Shown here: positions 1-11,024 of the stretch, in pieces | How positions within the stretch are numbered: the first letter of the stretch is position 1 | Layout of the letters: every line of letters starts with the position of its first letter | Notes under the pieces: model-generated | Told to the model about the DNA's origin: nothing | Databases searched by the model: none | What the model saw: the letters and a program-made list of their open reading frames with translations, nothing else | DNA from: Molanna angustata | Lineage: Eukaryota > Arthropoda > Insecta > Trichoptera > Molannidae | NCBI GenBank assembly: GCA_963576475.1 | Contig: OY754970.1 | Coordinates: forward strand, 34,908,619 to 34,972,618 | DNA: 64,000 nt | Direction of reading: 5' to 3' | Translations under genes and position numbers: made by a program

Positions 1-245
1 AATAAATCAAACTTATTATTTGACTGATATGTAAATTATATTAACTTCTTTTTGTATAGATAATAATTATGTATGTATAATATTTTGTGTATTCTGTATT
101 AAATTGTCTCCTTTACACACGAGTGCTTGCACTCTAGTAAAGGGTAAATATGTTTTGTCTTACTGTGAATCTTTTCTATATAGTTTGTTTGTTTTATATT
201 TTGTATATGTTATTGTAAACTAAATAAAAAAATAAAAAAAATAAA
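1..245 (+). repeat. A-tailed dispersed repeat, copy 1 (retroelement 3' end-like)
   Basis: This stretch ends in an A-rich tail (about 222-248) and carries the block around 105-145 with GAGTGCTTGCACTCTAGTAA. The same layout recurs at 28405-28815, where a SINE-3 has landed inside it. An A-tail plus a dispersed copy suggests the 3' end of a retroelement. No coding capacity is seen. The left end may lie outside the window. The assignment to a retroelement is inference; the homology between the two copies is visible by eye. Confidence 0.55.
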
Positions 246-950
246 AAATTTAGCTGAAAAAGATTCCCACAAAAACATGTAACTTTATTATTAATACAAT
301 TGAAAATGACAAATGATACTATTGTGGGTGGTTTATCACATTTATTAATTTAATTCATGATATCATACAGCAATTCATCATTGAGGTTTTATGAATATGG
401 AAGTATGAGCAATGGAACAATGAACCAAGAAACTTAACAAGACTACACAAAAACTTGCATAAAACACCAATACCAACCACGAATGTAAAATAAAATAAAA
501 AAAAATATTAATTATAAAGTATGCTTGGTGTTCAGTTAGTGATTGTGACCACACGCAGATTTAATCAGAAATGGATTTAGGAATTTAGATGGCCCATAAT
601 GTTTCGGGAACATCAATAAGAAATTCTTTCAAAAAGGCGCAAAGAATGACATGATTCTACGGCTCATTTAAAACGGAAGGAATTCGAACATTAGGAATAT
701 TACGAACGTTTTATTGTTAACTGTTGCATACGCTATTTAGATAAAATATATGACACGCCTAGATTAACATACACATTTCAAAAATTGAATGAAATCCTTG
801 TATACACAAGAGTTATGAAAAATTAGTAGATAACAAATGTATTGTTGAAATCAATCAAAATAGAATCTCTATGGATTTAATTTAAGAAGGCGAAAAAAGT
901 CAGGAATAGCTACTTTCTGTCTTCCTAAACCAATAAAAACATAATGACAT
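246..950. other. AT-rich stretch, nothing recognised
   Basis: AT-rich sequence with short A runs. No credible ORF, tRNA-like box or long inverted repeat is seen. Confidence 0.5.
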
Positions 951-1027
951 TATTATTTTATTAAAAAGTCTTGATTACAAGTAATACAAGAAAAATTAAG
1001 TTCTCCGTTAGAAGACCAATTAAGTTT

Positions 1028-1256
1028 ATATAAATAATCTTCTTCTTCTTCTTCAATGGCTCTACAGCCCATATCGAGCCTTGGCATCCAGCAACTTCCT
1101 CCTCTAACTTCTCCTGTCACCTGCTGCGACCCTCCAGTTTGGCACATGCAGAAGCTGGGATGCGTCCCTCCCAATATCATCTTCCCATCGCAGCCTCGGT
1201 CTCCCGACCTTTCTTTTGCCATCTGGGTGCCCCTCGAAGACTCTTTTTGGTACCCG
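1028..1256 (-). pseudogene. Non-LTR retrotransposon RT C-terminus, fragment (LINE type C)
   Basis: Read on the minus strand, about 60 residues match the tail that follows the reverse transcriptase domain in many insect LINEs: RVFEGHPDGKRKVGRPRLRW, then an acidic DDI, a PNWRVAAGDRRS segment and, after one stop, RRKLLDAKARYGL and the natural stop. The stop (TAG) sits where a Trp (TGG) is usual in this motif, so one point change broke the frame. Downstream is a (GAA)n-like tract (1040-1060), a typical LINE 3' microsatellite tail. The open frame continues upstream to about 1367, but that part has no family likeness. Fragment is 5' truncated and inactive. Confidence 0.7.
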
Positions 1257-1379
1257 TGATGATGGCATAATCACGTGTGTGTAAATTGTAATGGCCGCAG
1301 TGAATGGGAAGGATATAAGGAATTGGATGGAAAGAGAAAGAAGAGAGCTTGAGAAAACACTACTCAACAGAAGCCGCAG

Positions 1380-2250
1380 AGGTATTCAGGGATTGTATTA
1401 TAATTGATTTAAATTTAGTAATAAACAAGGACATATTAGAGAGGTCTATATTCTTAAAGAACACATTGTATTTGTTGCAAGTTCTGTGAATAAATGCATG
1501 CTGTAAATAGTTTGTTTTACATATCGGAAACTTGATTGGTAGTGGATTATGGTTATTATGGTTGATTTATATAAAAAAATATTTCTAAAATGCCGACGTT
1601 TGTTTATGATGAGTAATAGGTAAACAAATGCATGCTTATTTCCTTAAGTAATTGTCTTTGAACGAAAATGAATTTTAAGGAAAACTTTAACAACAACTAT
1701 TAAATATTTGGTAAAAAATTGAATGATTATGATTCTAATGCAAATAGTTTCTGGACAAGTATGGCGCGAGAATCTCTCTGAAGAAACGCTTGGAAATAAA
1801 TTCACGAGTAGTTAAAAAGAAATACAACATATTTCAGTAAAATGAAGTTCTGGTTCCGATCCTGTTATTCAGAAGTTGGTAAGCAATGATGACAGCTGTT
1901 GATGGTAAAACGATGTCTTGTTATCGTCACAAACAATATACAGACATACCTATATTAAAGCAGGAGCAACGAACGTTTGGAAATGGAAATAAAAAAAAAA
2001 TAAACAGTATTTAGCTGACCTGTATGTTCAAAGTAAAAAAAAAAAACATTATTGAGAACTATTTCTTTATAGGTTCATTCAATGCTTCTTCAATTCAAGT
2101 TTATTTAGATACCTATATCTATCTCCTCCCCACCTAGCATCCTCAAATATACACATTTAGTTCCTATATGTACTGACACATTAATTTATATTTTATGTAC
2201 AGCAAGTGCACAAAGGCAGGCTTGTTGCCTTCAATCTCTTTCAACCACCC
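1380..2250. other. AT-rich stretch, nothing recognised
   Basis: No conserved ORF or repeat structure was recognised. Short poly-A runs occur near 1990 and 2035. Confidence 0.45.
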
Positions 2251-2254
2251 CAAT

Positions 2255-2385
2255 ACCAAATATTGTGCACAAAACATTTAGTTGCACAAAATCAAATATT
2301 TTGTAGTCACCATAGTTCGGTTAATTTTAACATGAATATTGTGACTATTAACAAAATAATTTCAGTGCAAGAAAATAAGACAGTG
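2255..2385 (+). repeat. GTGCAC-type dispersed repeat, copy 1
   Basis: Shares the ordered blocks TTGTGCACAAAAC, TTGTAGTCAC, GGTTAATTTTAACATGAA, GTGACTATTAAC and an A-rich end with 12715-13100 (minus) and 14530-14712 (plus). The open frame of 99 residues over it has no recognisable protein and overlaps the repeat, so I do not call it a gene. The class is unknown. Confidence 0.55.
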
Positions 2386-2822
2386 GAAGCGCATGACACA
2401 GAAAGCAGACCCCATCATCATGTGAAACAATTTGCTGAAGAAAAAACAAAGACAATATTATCTCGTTGTAAATTATTACGATCTGCAAATGTTTCCAATT
2501 TCTGACCGCTGTTGTGTGGATGTGTAGAGTATGGAATGGAAACGGTCTCCGGTCACACCATCAGCTGTGACTGATAACATTCGTTATGATGAATCGACGC
2601 TACCTCTTCCTGTGATGGACCTAAGAAACTACAATATCACAATAAATCATTCAATATGCCCCCCCCCCCTCTCGACCTGATGCTACTTCTGGTGATGCAG
2701 ATGCCGATCTATAGTACAATTTGAAGAAGACACGAAATGACAAGAGTTAAATTATTTTATAATAAGCAGTCTGATAGGTAAGTTAGATGAATACTCCTGA
2801 CCCCTATAGAAACAATGCTGAT
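2386..2822. other. Non-coding stretch with an 11-base C run
   Basis: Mixed-composition sequence with a C11 tract at 2659-2669. No gene signal is seen. Confidence 0.4.
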
Positions 2823-3890
2823 TTTCAGACTAGGGATTGCGATTTCTGGATCCCGCTTTAAGCGATCAAGCTGGATCCAGCACATTTTTCTGCTTACTGA
2901 ATCCAGCAAAATGCGTTGGATCCAGCGGTGCGGATCCGCATTTAATTAATTTTCCAAATAATGGCGTTCAAGTCTACGTTGCTTCAATAAAACATTGATT
3001 CCATGAAAAATTGTAACAACTCGTACATGCGATTAAGATGTTTGGAGATTTACCAATATTGAAAAAAAAAAAGACATTGCCATGAAGAAATGCTTCGCCT
3101 AATGTACAAAAATAATAATTTTAGAAGACAATTAAGGAGAGATATGACCTATTCATACTTTAGGAGAGATATAACCTATTCATACCTTAGGAGAGATATA
3201 ACCTATTCATACTTTAGGAGAGATAATATGACCTATTCATACTTTAGGAGAAATGTGACTTATTCATACTTTATGAGAGATATAACCTATTCATACCTTA
3301 GGAGAGATATAACCTATTCATACTTTAGGAGAGATAATATGACCTATTCATACTTTAGGAGAAATGTGACTTATTCATACTTTATGAGAGATATGACCTA
3401 TTCATACCTTAGGAGAGATATAACCTATTCATACTTTAGGAGAGATAATATGACCTATTCATACTTTAGGAGAAATGTGACTTATTCATACTTTATGAGA
3501 GATATAACCTATTCATACCTTAGGAGAGATATAACCTATTCATACTTTAGGAGAGATAATATGACCTATTCATACTTTAGGAGAAATGTGACTTATTCAT
3601 ACTTTATGAGAGATATGACCTATTCATACCTTAGGAGAGATATAACCTATTCATACTTTAGGAGAGATAATATGACCTATTCATACTTTAGGAGAAATGT
3701 GACTTATTCATACTTTATGAGAGATATGACAAATTCATACTTTAGGAGAAATATGACCTACCTATTCAAGTTAAATTATGAAAATCTTTTAGTTTTCATT
3801 AAAAATTTCTGGATCCAGCAATATTTAAGAAAATCTCAAATAATCCTGCTGGATTGAAAACGATGCTAGATTGCAATCCCTATTTCAGAC
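2823..3890. mobile_element. Non-autonomous hAT-like DNA transposon with target duplication
   Basis: The element spans 2831-3882 (1052 bp). It is bounded by a perfect 8-bp direct repeat TTTCAGAC (2823-2830 and 3883-3890). Its ends are inverted: the left reads TAGGGATTGCGAT and the right, reverse complemented, TAGGGATTGCAAT. An 8-bp duplication and TAGGG-type ends are the hallmarks of the hAT superfamily. Close to both ends lie repeated GGATCCAGC motifs (near 2849, 2872, 2900, 2919 on the left; 3810, 3848 on the right), the kind of subterminal motif that hAT transposases bind. No transposase is encoded; the interior is mostly a tandem array. A likely relative is at 59484-59983. Confidence 0.82.
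3136..3767 (+). repeat. Higher-order tandem array inside the hAT-like element
   Basis: Monomers of 27 or 30 bp built on GAGAGATATGACCTATTCAT are arranged in a repeating block of 27+27+30+27 = 111 bp, five blocks long, with a single leading monomer and a degenerate last one. Because all periods are multiples of three, the plus-strand frame stays open for 255 codons (3090-3857), translating as RRDITYSYF-like units. The first monomer of successive blocks carries ATA or ATG in the pattern I, I, M, I, M. I treat the frame as a by-product of the array, not a gene: there is no family match and it lies inside a transposon. Confidence 0.85.
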
Positions 3891-4259
3891 CTCAAAGTAA
3901 TTATAGTTGCATTTTAAGAATTTTGTATTAAATTTTGTTTATTAGAAATCATTTAGTTTAAACAAAATTAATAATTTTTCTCTTTTCAGTTTAGGTACAT
4001 ATTTTTTTTAGTTGTTTTATGACTTTTGTTACATTTTTAATTTTTTAAAAATGTACGTATTAAATAATCAATACTTTTAACTGTCCCTATCACATGCCTT
4101 AGATGCCACAAAAAATATTTATGTCTCCATGAGTCAGTTGTATTAAATTATTTCATATTAAGGTACCTACCTAGTAATTTATTATATTAAAGGCAAACAT
4201 ACGAAGCAGTCACCCTCTTCAATGCAAATAAATAACGTTAAAATATTTTAATAGATCAA
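3891..4259. other. AT-rich stretch, nothing recognised
   Basis: AT-rich sequence with T-runs. No ORF or repeat was recognised. Confidence 0.4.
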
Positions 4260-5180
4260 AGGGCCTCCTAGATTGTTGAAAATGAAAAATTCGAGAGTGC
4301 GGTGCCGCTGTTTATAAAAATAAAATCAAAACAATAAAATGTTTTTTTAAAATAATAAATGGCCTTCGGGCGAAATTATGACCTATCGAGCAGCAATGTG
4401 CGCCCTTTCATATTATGAAAGGCATGTCAAAACTTTGGACGATAATTAAATGAAATGGGGCAAAAATTTTAAACGCACTTTCTCATATATTACTCCCATT
4501 TATTGTAGATATCACGGAAAGCTGTAGTGCCCCCCCCCATGCTCACTCGTCCCCCCGGGCACCCCACCGCCGCGAGAGACCCCCCCCCTTCCCCTATATA
4601 TGCATAATTCCGCCGTAAAATATTACGTCTGCCGAGAATTGAACAGATATCCTTCAAAGTAAAAAGGGGTGGCACGGCGCCCGCGTCCCGGGACATTTCA
4701 CCGTGATTTATTGGGCTATATAGTATTATAATTAAAAGCGGTGCCTCGGCTGGTGTGTTCTGGGGTGGGCGGGGGCGGCCATAAATCTAGGCGGGGGCGC
4801 GGACACTGTGGGGGGGGGTGAAGGAGCACCCCCGTCCCCCACCCGCCCACACACATTCAAATGCCACCGCACGACGGCCTTTCATCATTCCATTCTCCGT
4901 AGTTTTTCCTTTTCCGCCGCCGTGGAGCGACAAGGAGGGCGGGGTAGGAGGGGGAGAGGGGGGGCTGGAACTGCGGGGTTGGGGGCGCAAGGGCCAGTTG
5001 ACGGAACGGATGTGACATTTCTATAAAATAGAATCAATTCACGTTCAATACCCTCCTGTATATTTCATGTGCAAGGAGACGATGGGGCGGGAGGAGTCAG
5101 GGAAGGAGGTGGACGTCCAGCCTCCTCCCCGTGGCAGCTTTGAATAAGTGGCCGATCATCTTCAAGTCACTTATTGCTTT
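4260..5180. promoter_or_regulatory. GC-rich single-copy island, candidate cis-regulatory DNA
   Basis: A sharp GC-rich block in AT-rich surroundings with C9, C9 and G9 runs (4530, 4580, 4810). It holds the palindrome CTTTCATATTATGAAAG, homeodomain-like TAATTA cores, a TGATTTATTG motif and a CCATAAA motif near 4780, all of which resemble Hox/Cdx-type sites. Several short open frames cross it on both strands, but they look like a by-product of GC richness. Function as an enhancer is inference from composition and motif density only. Confidence 0.4.
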
Positions 5181-5340
5181 CGCATTTTTTTATTGAGTCC
5201 TTTGTTATTTTTTTTGAACTGGTAATCTCAATTCGGTCCATTGGTGGATTAAGATAGTAGTTCAATTTTATTCAAATAAAAATAAATAATAACAAGTTTT
5301 GAAAAAAAATTATCACAACTTACATATTAGCCATAAGAAT

Positions 5341-5450
5341 ATTATCTAGAAGAAGACATTGGAGGGACCACGTAGCCAGATTGGACAGTCATAAACCACC
5401 CGAGAAATGGAAGCATAGTTGGACTTCGTCATCTCAGGAGGCATAATTTT
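5341..5450 (+). pseudogene. LINE RT C-terminal fragment (LINE type B, copy 1)
   Basis: The plus strand reads RRRHWRDHVARLDSHKPPEK then WKHSWTSSSQEA and a stop. It aligns with RRRYWRDHVERAD ... RWKDSWISASQE at 23180-23440 (minus), missing the central basic/proline segment. The WRDHV motif and the downstream tryptophan-rich tail are common at the end of insect LINE ORF2 proteins. It is a short, 5'-truncated relic. Confidence 0.6.
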
Positions 5451-5699
5451 TGAATAACAGACTAACAGGTCTACTAAACGAAGAAGTCTATTAGCGCATT
5501 AACTCATTGGCTAAATCAAACATTACATCGTTACGTGTCTTATATTAATGTTTTTTTAATAGGCCGATTTGTTTTGATTGAATTTTACTGCCATAACATA
5601 TTTTATGTACGTACCTAATTTGTATTTTTTCATTCTACTGCCAACTTGATAATGATGTTTTAATAAATATGTTTTTTTTTATAATTTCAAAAGATTGCC

Positions 5700-6010
5700 A
5701 TGATTTGGCGACGCAAACAGTGAGCGGGGGGGGGGGATAAAGAGAACAAGAGAGAAGAGACGAGATGAACCCCAGCCCAGCAAAGAGGGAATCTCCTCAT
5801 GTATTTAATATAGAGCATAACGGGCAGTATTTGCCTCTGCCGACGTTAAAACATAATATAAAACGAGGTTAAGACGTAAATCATACCCTACGTCGGGGCA
5901 TCCATTGTACGGGGCACCCAGCGCCCCCCGCCCGGTGGGAGAGCCGAGCCAGGGGGGGAGAGACTGAGGGGCAACGTGGTGGGGGGCTGCGGCCACCCCA
6001 CAAAGGATAT
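5700..6010. promoter_or_regulatory. GC-rich island with G11 run
   Basis: Contains a G11 run (5726-5736) and a GC-rich block at 5890-6000. No repeat relatives are seen in the window. Candidate conserved non-coding DNA; no gene recognised. Confidence 0.3.
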
Positions 6011-8400
6011 GTATTATCTTTACTGCCGAGGGGTGCTTATAAAAACAATACTGCTATTGTTCGTTTATTTTTTTCGCCATTAGAGTTTTTCGTAATTGAA
6101 CGTGTAAAATGCGAGATTTCTTGCCGGTCGCCAAAATCGGAGGAGTATAATGGTCGTAGAATGGACGCTTTTCGCTTCTTTATTCCATTGTTAGGCGTGT
6201 AGGGATAAAAATGATATATAATTGAGGTGGTTGTGTTTTTTTTTTTAAACGTAATTCTGAGCTTATTGTCATCATCCGTTCGCTTGTTGGACTGCTGTAC
6301 CCCCTCCCCATCACCTTTCAGTAATATCCAAACACGGAGGATTGAAAAATATCTTTTGATAATAAAATCATACCCACGAAAAATTAACGACCTTTTTATG
6401 TGCATATTTATTTTTTGGACTTGTAAGTGGATTTATTTCGTTTATGCTTTTTTATAAACCAAATATATTATAATCTTTCCAAAAATCTCAACAATGGATT
6501 TCGCAAATGAAAAAAAATGATAATTGAGAAGCAGATAATACGAAAAAATACGAAAGTGAATTCAGCCCAAAAAAAAAAGAATTGCGCATGAGTAAAAGTT
6601 TTTATTTCCGAGGATATTGTAATAAATTTAAAAAAAACGAGCAGGTATTACAATTTATGAAATGATGTCTAAAATAAAAATAACGTTGGTATGCATTAAG
6701 ATTTATTCGTATAATTGGAATAGGTGCAAATTCAAAATATACACTTAAAAAGCAATAATAGAATTAAAAAATCTTTTTTTTACCTTGATCACTTTATTTA
6801 TTATTGTTGTAGTTAATTTTCTTTTTGGTAGGCAGGTACTGTAGCTATAGCAAAGTACCAAATTGATATGAATGAATGAATGAATAATATATATTTTTTT
6901 TAATTGATTTTTTGTCGTTCCATAATAATAATGTTTTCAATGGTATAAAAATTAAAAAGGTACAAAATTATAATTTCTATTTAAATTAATCTTATTTATT
7001 TTTACGCATATAAAATTTACTGCCTCGTTCGACATAGTGTGTTCCGAGGCAGTACTTAGTAGTTTAAAATTGCTATGGCTATGAGGCATCACTTAATCTG
7101 GGTTTGTTGTTAGATATTGCCATTCAGGAAAAAATCCGATTTTATGCATTTTTTTACATAAAGTAAATAAATAGGTATATTTATAAAAACTAAAATTACA
7201 AGTACCTACATCGAATTTTCGAAATATCCAATGGAACTTTACTGTATGTGGGCGTTAGTTTTAACAATTATAGGAAAATACTTTGTAATGAAATCTTAAA
7301 TATGTAATAATGACGTTGATTCTCTTTACTTAACCCAATAGGTACTAGACGAAAAATGCGGGTATTTTGTCTTTAAATTACTGTGTTATGTCGAATTGCT
7401 TTACATTTTCATCATAGATGTGAATTTGTTGTTAAAAGTAATTCACATACCTACATCGTATCAATCAGAGGTTAAATGCTGGACCATTTCCAAACTCAAC
7501 TATTTGGATGTGTGTCCCAGCTATCGTATTAAGGCTTCATTCATCTCACAAACTACCACCCTTTAATTTATCGTCCACAGCCCTCGGTTCAATACCGACA
7601 TTCAGCAATGCCAATACTGAGAACTTAATGGACACATGAAGACGCATAAGTTACTACTCGTAAAAGTAAAGGAACATTCTATAATGTAAACTTTATGGAC
7701 CAAGTCGCAACATTCGTATTTTCTCAGGCGGGTTTAGTCAGTACACAACATACGCATTTAAAAAACCTATAGAAATCTATACTTTTATCCAAACTTGGGA
7801 AAACGAGCAATTGGAAGATGTCAAATTGGATTGAAGTAGAAAATCCATGAATAAATAATTTTAGATCATGATATTCTTATCAAACATTGGTTTACATTTC
7901 ATCAGTTATATCAAAATTATTCAAAAATACATACTAAATAATTACAAGAAAACAAAATTTAGATATATTTATGAAAAAAATAATAATATCTTAATAGAGA
8001 CTAAGATGTAATATTATAGAAGAACCGAGAGATCATGACGACTGATAAAATATCCGATTTATATTGTAGACAAGTTCTGTACTTCAAAAAAGTTTACGTT
8101 CCTTGGAATATGTAAATTTAAGTCTCATTATTTTGAATAATAAATTAAATCAAGTGTCCACACATTCAATGGGCCAATAATAATTATTATTTTCATTTTG
8201 TATTTTTAATTTTGAAATGTAGAATCTTTATTATTTCTGTAAAAAAATCTTACCTTATACGCAGTAAATCAAGACACGCTTGAGACATTTGCAATACGTC
8301 TAGATTAGTACTTGAATTCAGCTTACCTGAAAAAAGAAATAAAAAGAAATCAGTTATGATGAAGATTTCAATATTATGAAAAATAAGATATGTAAACATA
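6011..8400. other. Long AT-rich stretch without recognised genes
   Basis: Overlapping open frames near 6037-6457 have no protein-family likeness and are rich in low-complexity codons. A TGAATGAATGAATGAA microsatellite lies near 6868-6885. A short inverted repeat sits at 7018-7054. Otherwise nothing is supported. Confidence 0.5.
7018..7054. repeat. Short inverted repeat (10-bp arms)
   Basis: TACTGCCTCG (7018-7027) and CGAGGCAGTA (7045-7054) are perfect reverse complements around a 17-base loop. It could be a hairpin or a chance pairing; no terminator context applies in a eukaryote. Confidence 0.5.
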
Positions 8401-8439
8401 TTTTAAAACGAGTGGGTTGTGGCCAACACTAAACTCTCC

Positions 8440-10780
8440 ACACCACAAATATTGACAATGAAATATTTTATTCGTTCTAAATTTTACTACCAGGAATATA
8501 AATTTTCTAACGATAGTATATTTTCATGTTAAGATATGGTGATAGTATATTTTCATGTTAAGATATGTTTTCATGTATGGTGAAAAATTCTAATGTTGTA
8601 TGAAATATTTTAATAAAAGCAGATAAATTTTGTTTTAAAGGACGTTAGAGCATTTTGACAATTTTGACACGTGATATCATATGAAGAAATTTTTGTTATT
8701 TATGGAAAACTAATCAGTTCGATGTTCAAGCTCTTTACATTATAGGTAACATGAAATCAAATTACTGAACTTTTCCATACATAAGAAATTTATCTTATTA
8801 TATACATTTTTATTCATACTAAATTTTACTACCAGGAAAATAAATTTTCTATCGATAGTATATTTTTATGTTAACATAGACAAACTATTATTGCAGTATG
8901 GTGTAGAATGCTTATGTTGTATGAAATATTTTAATAAAAGCAGATAAATTTTGTTTTAAAGGACGCGAAAGCATTTTCAAAATTTTGACACGTGATATCA
9001 TATGAAGAAATTTTTTGTTATTTATGGAAAGCTAATCAGTTCTATGTTCAAACTCTTTACATTATAACATGAAATCAAATAACTGAACTTTTCCATACAT
9101 AGAAATTTATCTAATTACATTTTTATTCATACTAAATGTTACTACCAGGAATATAAATTTTCTTCCGATAGTATATTTTTATGTTAATATAGACAAACTA
9201 TTAATGCAGTATAGTGAAGAATGCTTATGTTGTATGAAATATTTTAATAAAAGCAGATAAATTATGTTTTAAAGAACGCGCGAGCATTTTTAAAATTTTG
9301 ACACGTTTTTTTTTTTTTTTTTAACATGTCTACGTAGGGGACGCCAGCTTTTAGGATTTGGGTCCATTTTACTCTTCCGAAGAAGCGCACTACGTAGCGT
9401 TGGGAGGGGTTTGCAATCTAGAGAAGAGTTTATTAATTCGGATTTTAAAAAGACCCGGGTTGTACGAAGATGGAAACACAGAATTCGGAAGATCGTTCCA
9501 CAGTCGGGCTGCTGTGTTAATAAAGGAGTTCGAGAAGCGACTTGTTCGTATATGTTGAAGGTCCACTGTGAATGGATGCTGCGATTGAGTGAAGCGAGTG
9601 ACTCTGTTGCGAGTGGGTGGAGGAGGGACCAAAGATGCAAGTTCTTCTGAGCAATTCCCGTGGTAGTATCTATAGAATAAACTTAAAATACCGACACTGC
9701 GTCTGTGTTCTAGTGATTGCAATCCATCAGTCAGTGATGGATCATCAATCAGACGTATAGCACGCCTTTGGACAGCGTCGAGGGTATTCAGTAGGTATTG
9801 GGGGGCGCCACTCCAGAGGTGACTGCCATATTCAATAATTGGGCGTATTTGCGCTTTGTAGAGTATACAGATCTGGGTCTTAGTAAAATATCTGCGCGCT
9901 CTATATAGTACGCTCAATTTTTTGGAGGCGAGTTTCACCAGAAATTTTTTGTTATTTATGGAAAGCTAAGCAGTTCTATGTTCAAGCTCTTTACTATATA
10001 ACATGAAATCAAAATACTGAACTTTTCCATACATAGATATTTATCTAATTACATTTTTATTCATACTAAATGTTACTATCAGGAATATAAATTTTCTTCC
10101 GATAGTATATTTTTATGTTAAGATAGACAAACTATTAATGCAGTATAGTGAAGACTGCTTATGTTGTATGAAATATTTTAAAAAAAGCAGATAAATTTTG
10201 TTTCAAAGAGCGTTAGAGCATTTTGACAATGTTGACACGTGATATCATATGAAGAAATTTTATGATATCTATGAAAAGCTAATCAGTTCTAAGTTCAAGC
10301 TATTAATATTCTTATATCAATATGAAATCAATGAACTGAAAATTGCCAAATATAAAAAAATTCTCTTGTTACATATAAGTTTCATACAAATATCCATTAA
10401 ATAAAATATAATTTTTGAAACCGTTGAATATTTTTCTTTTAACATTGACCAACTTTGAATACAATTTTATGAAGATTCTTGGTGTTGTATAAATAGTTGA
10501 AACCAAATTAAAATATCTCTAATTTCCAGGTCGTGAGAGCATTTTTTCAGTTTTAATAGATGAAATCATAAAGAAACATTGGGAAAAAATGAACCGTTGT
10601 CTATGGAAAACTAATCAGCTCTAAGTTTATGGACTTAACACATGTGATATCAATATGAAGTCAATCGGACTTATAGTTTGGGCTGCAGAGAGGACACAAA
10701 AAAAAAACAACGTAAATGATGAATTCATAGAGAAGAAATCAAAAGTTGTCTATGGAAAACTAATCAGCTCTAGGTCTTTG
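8440..10780 (+). repeat. ~310-bp tandem array (satellite-like monomers)
   Basis: The block GACACGTGATATCATATGAA recurs at about 8666, 8987, 9300 (interrupted), 10235 and, diverged, about 10550 and 10720. Spacing is about 313-321 bp once the LINE insert is subtracted; the last units are shorter. Each monomer also carries TACTACCAGGA, a GATAGTATATTTT block and TTAATAAAAGCAGATAAA. Monomers decay to the right. It looks like local amplification inside element E. Confidence 0.8.
9306..9939 (-). mobile_element. 5'-truncated non-LTR retrotransposon, RT C-terminus, in the tandem array
   Basis: On the minus strand an uninterrupted frame of 182 codons (9390-9938) encodes the end of a reverse transcriptase: KAQIRPIIEYGSHLWSGAPQ, LDAVQRRAIRLIDDP, the RRSVGILSLFYRYYHG block and the terminal ARLWNDLPNSVF segment. 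These are typical of the thumb region of Jockey/CR1-clade LINEs of insects. About 85 bases of 3' UTR and a 17-base poly-A (read as T at 9306-9322) follow. It sits inside one ~310-bp monomer. Compared with intact monomers about 13 target bases (TGATATCATATGA) are missing at the join, so it carries a target-site deletion instead of a duplication. The open frame and clean tail suggest a fairly recent insertion. Confidence 0.85.
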
Positions 10781-11024
10781 CACTTTACACATATGATGTT
10801 AATATGAAGTCGATCAGACTTATAGTTTGGGCTGTAGAGAGGACACAAAAAAGATAAATGCTACGGCGTACGGCGTACAGCGTATACGCCATACACACAA
10901 ACACATCACGACGAAACTCATAGTGTGCATTCTCTACATGATACCCATTGAGAAATTGATGTAAAAAAAATACGCTTAAATTTTGCGAAATCATGACTCT
11001 CCCCTATTCCATAGTGTGGAGAGT

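Larger units (their letters stand above)
8407..11024 (+). mobile_element. Terminal-repeat element E, long copy (2.6 kb) swollen by a tandem array
   Basis: The left end reads CGAGTGGGTTGTGGCCAACA then ACTCTCCACAC; the right end reads GTGTGGAGAGT, the inverse of the latter. A compact 394-bp copy of the same family, in the opposite orientation, lies at 13285-13678 and matches both ends over 38 bp or more, including TTGAGAAATTGATGTAAAAA near the right end. The long copy differs by an internal ~310-bp tandem array (8440-10620) and a LINE insertion (9306-9939). The class is unresolved: asymmetric ends plus internal tandem repeats resemble Helitron/DINE-like elements, but I see no clear CTRR end and no clear target duplication. 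Confidence 0.6.

Noticed and set aside
3090..3857. 255-codon ORF as a repeat protein gene
   Set aside because: The frame is open only because all repeat periods are multiples of three, and it lies inside a transposon with no family likeness or promoter.
4808..5026. Small GC-rich ORFs as micropeptide genes
   Set aside because: Several frames overlap on both strands in the same block, with no codon bias or family evidence.
7018..7054. Rho-independent-type terminator
   Set aside because: A hairpin alone is not a terminator signal in a eukaryotic nuclear genome, and no gene ends there.
8407..11024. Firm Helitron call for element E
   Set aside because: No clear TC start, CTRR end or AT insertion site could be confirmed; short inverted ACTCTCCACAC ends argue the other way.
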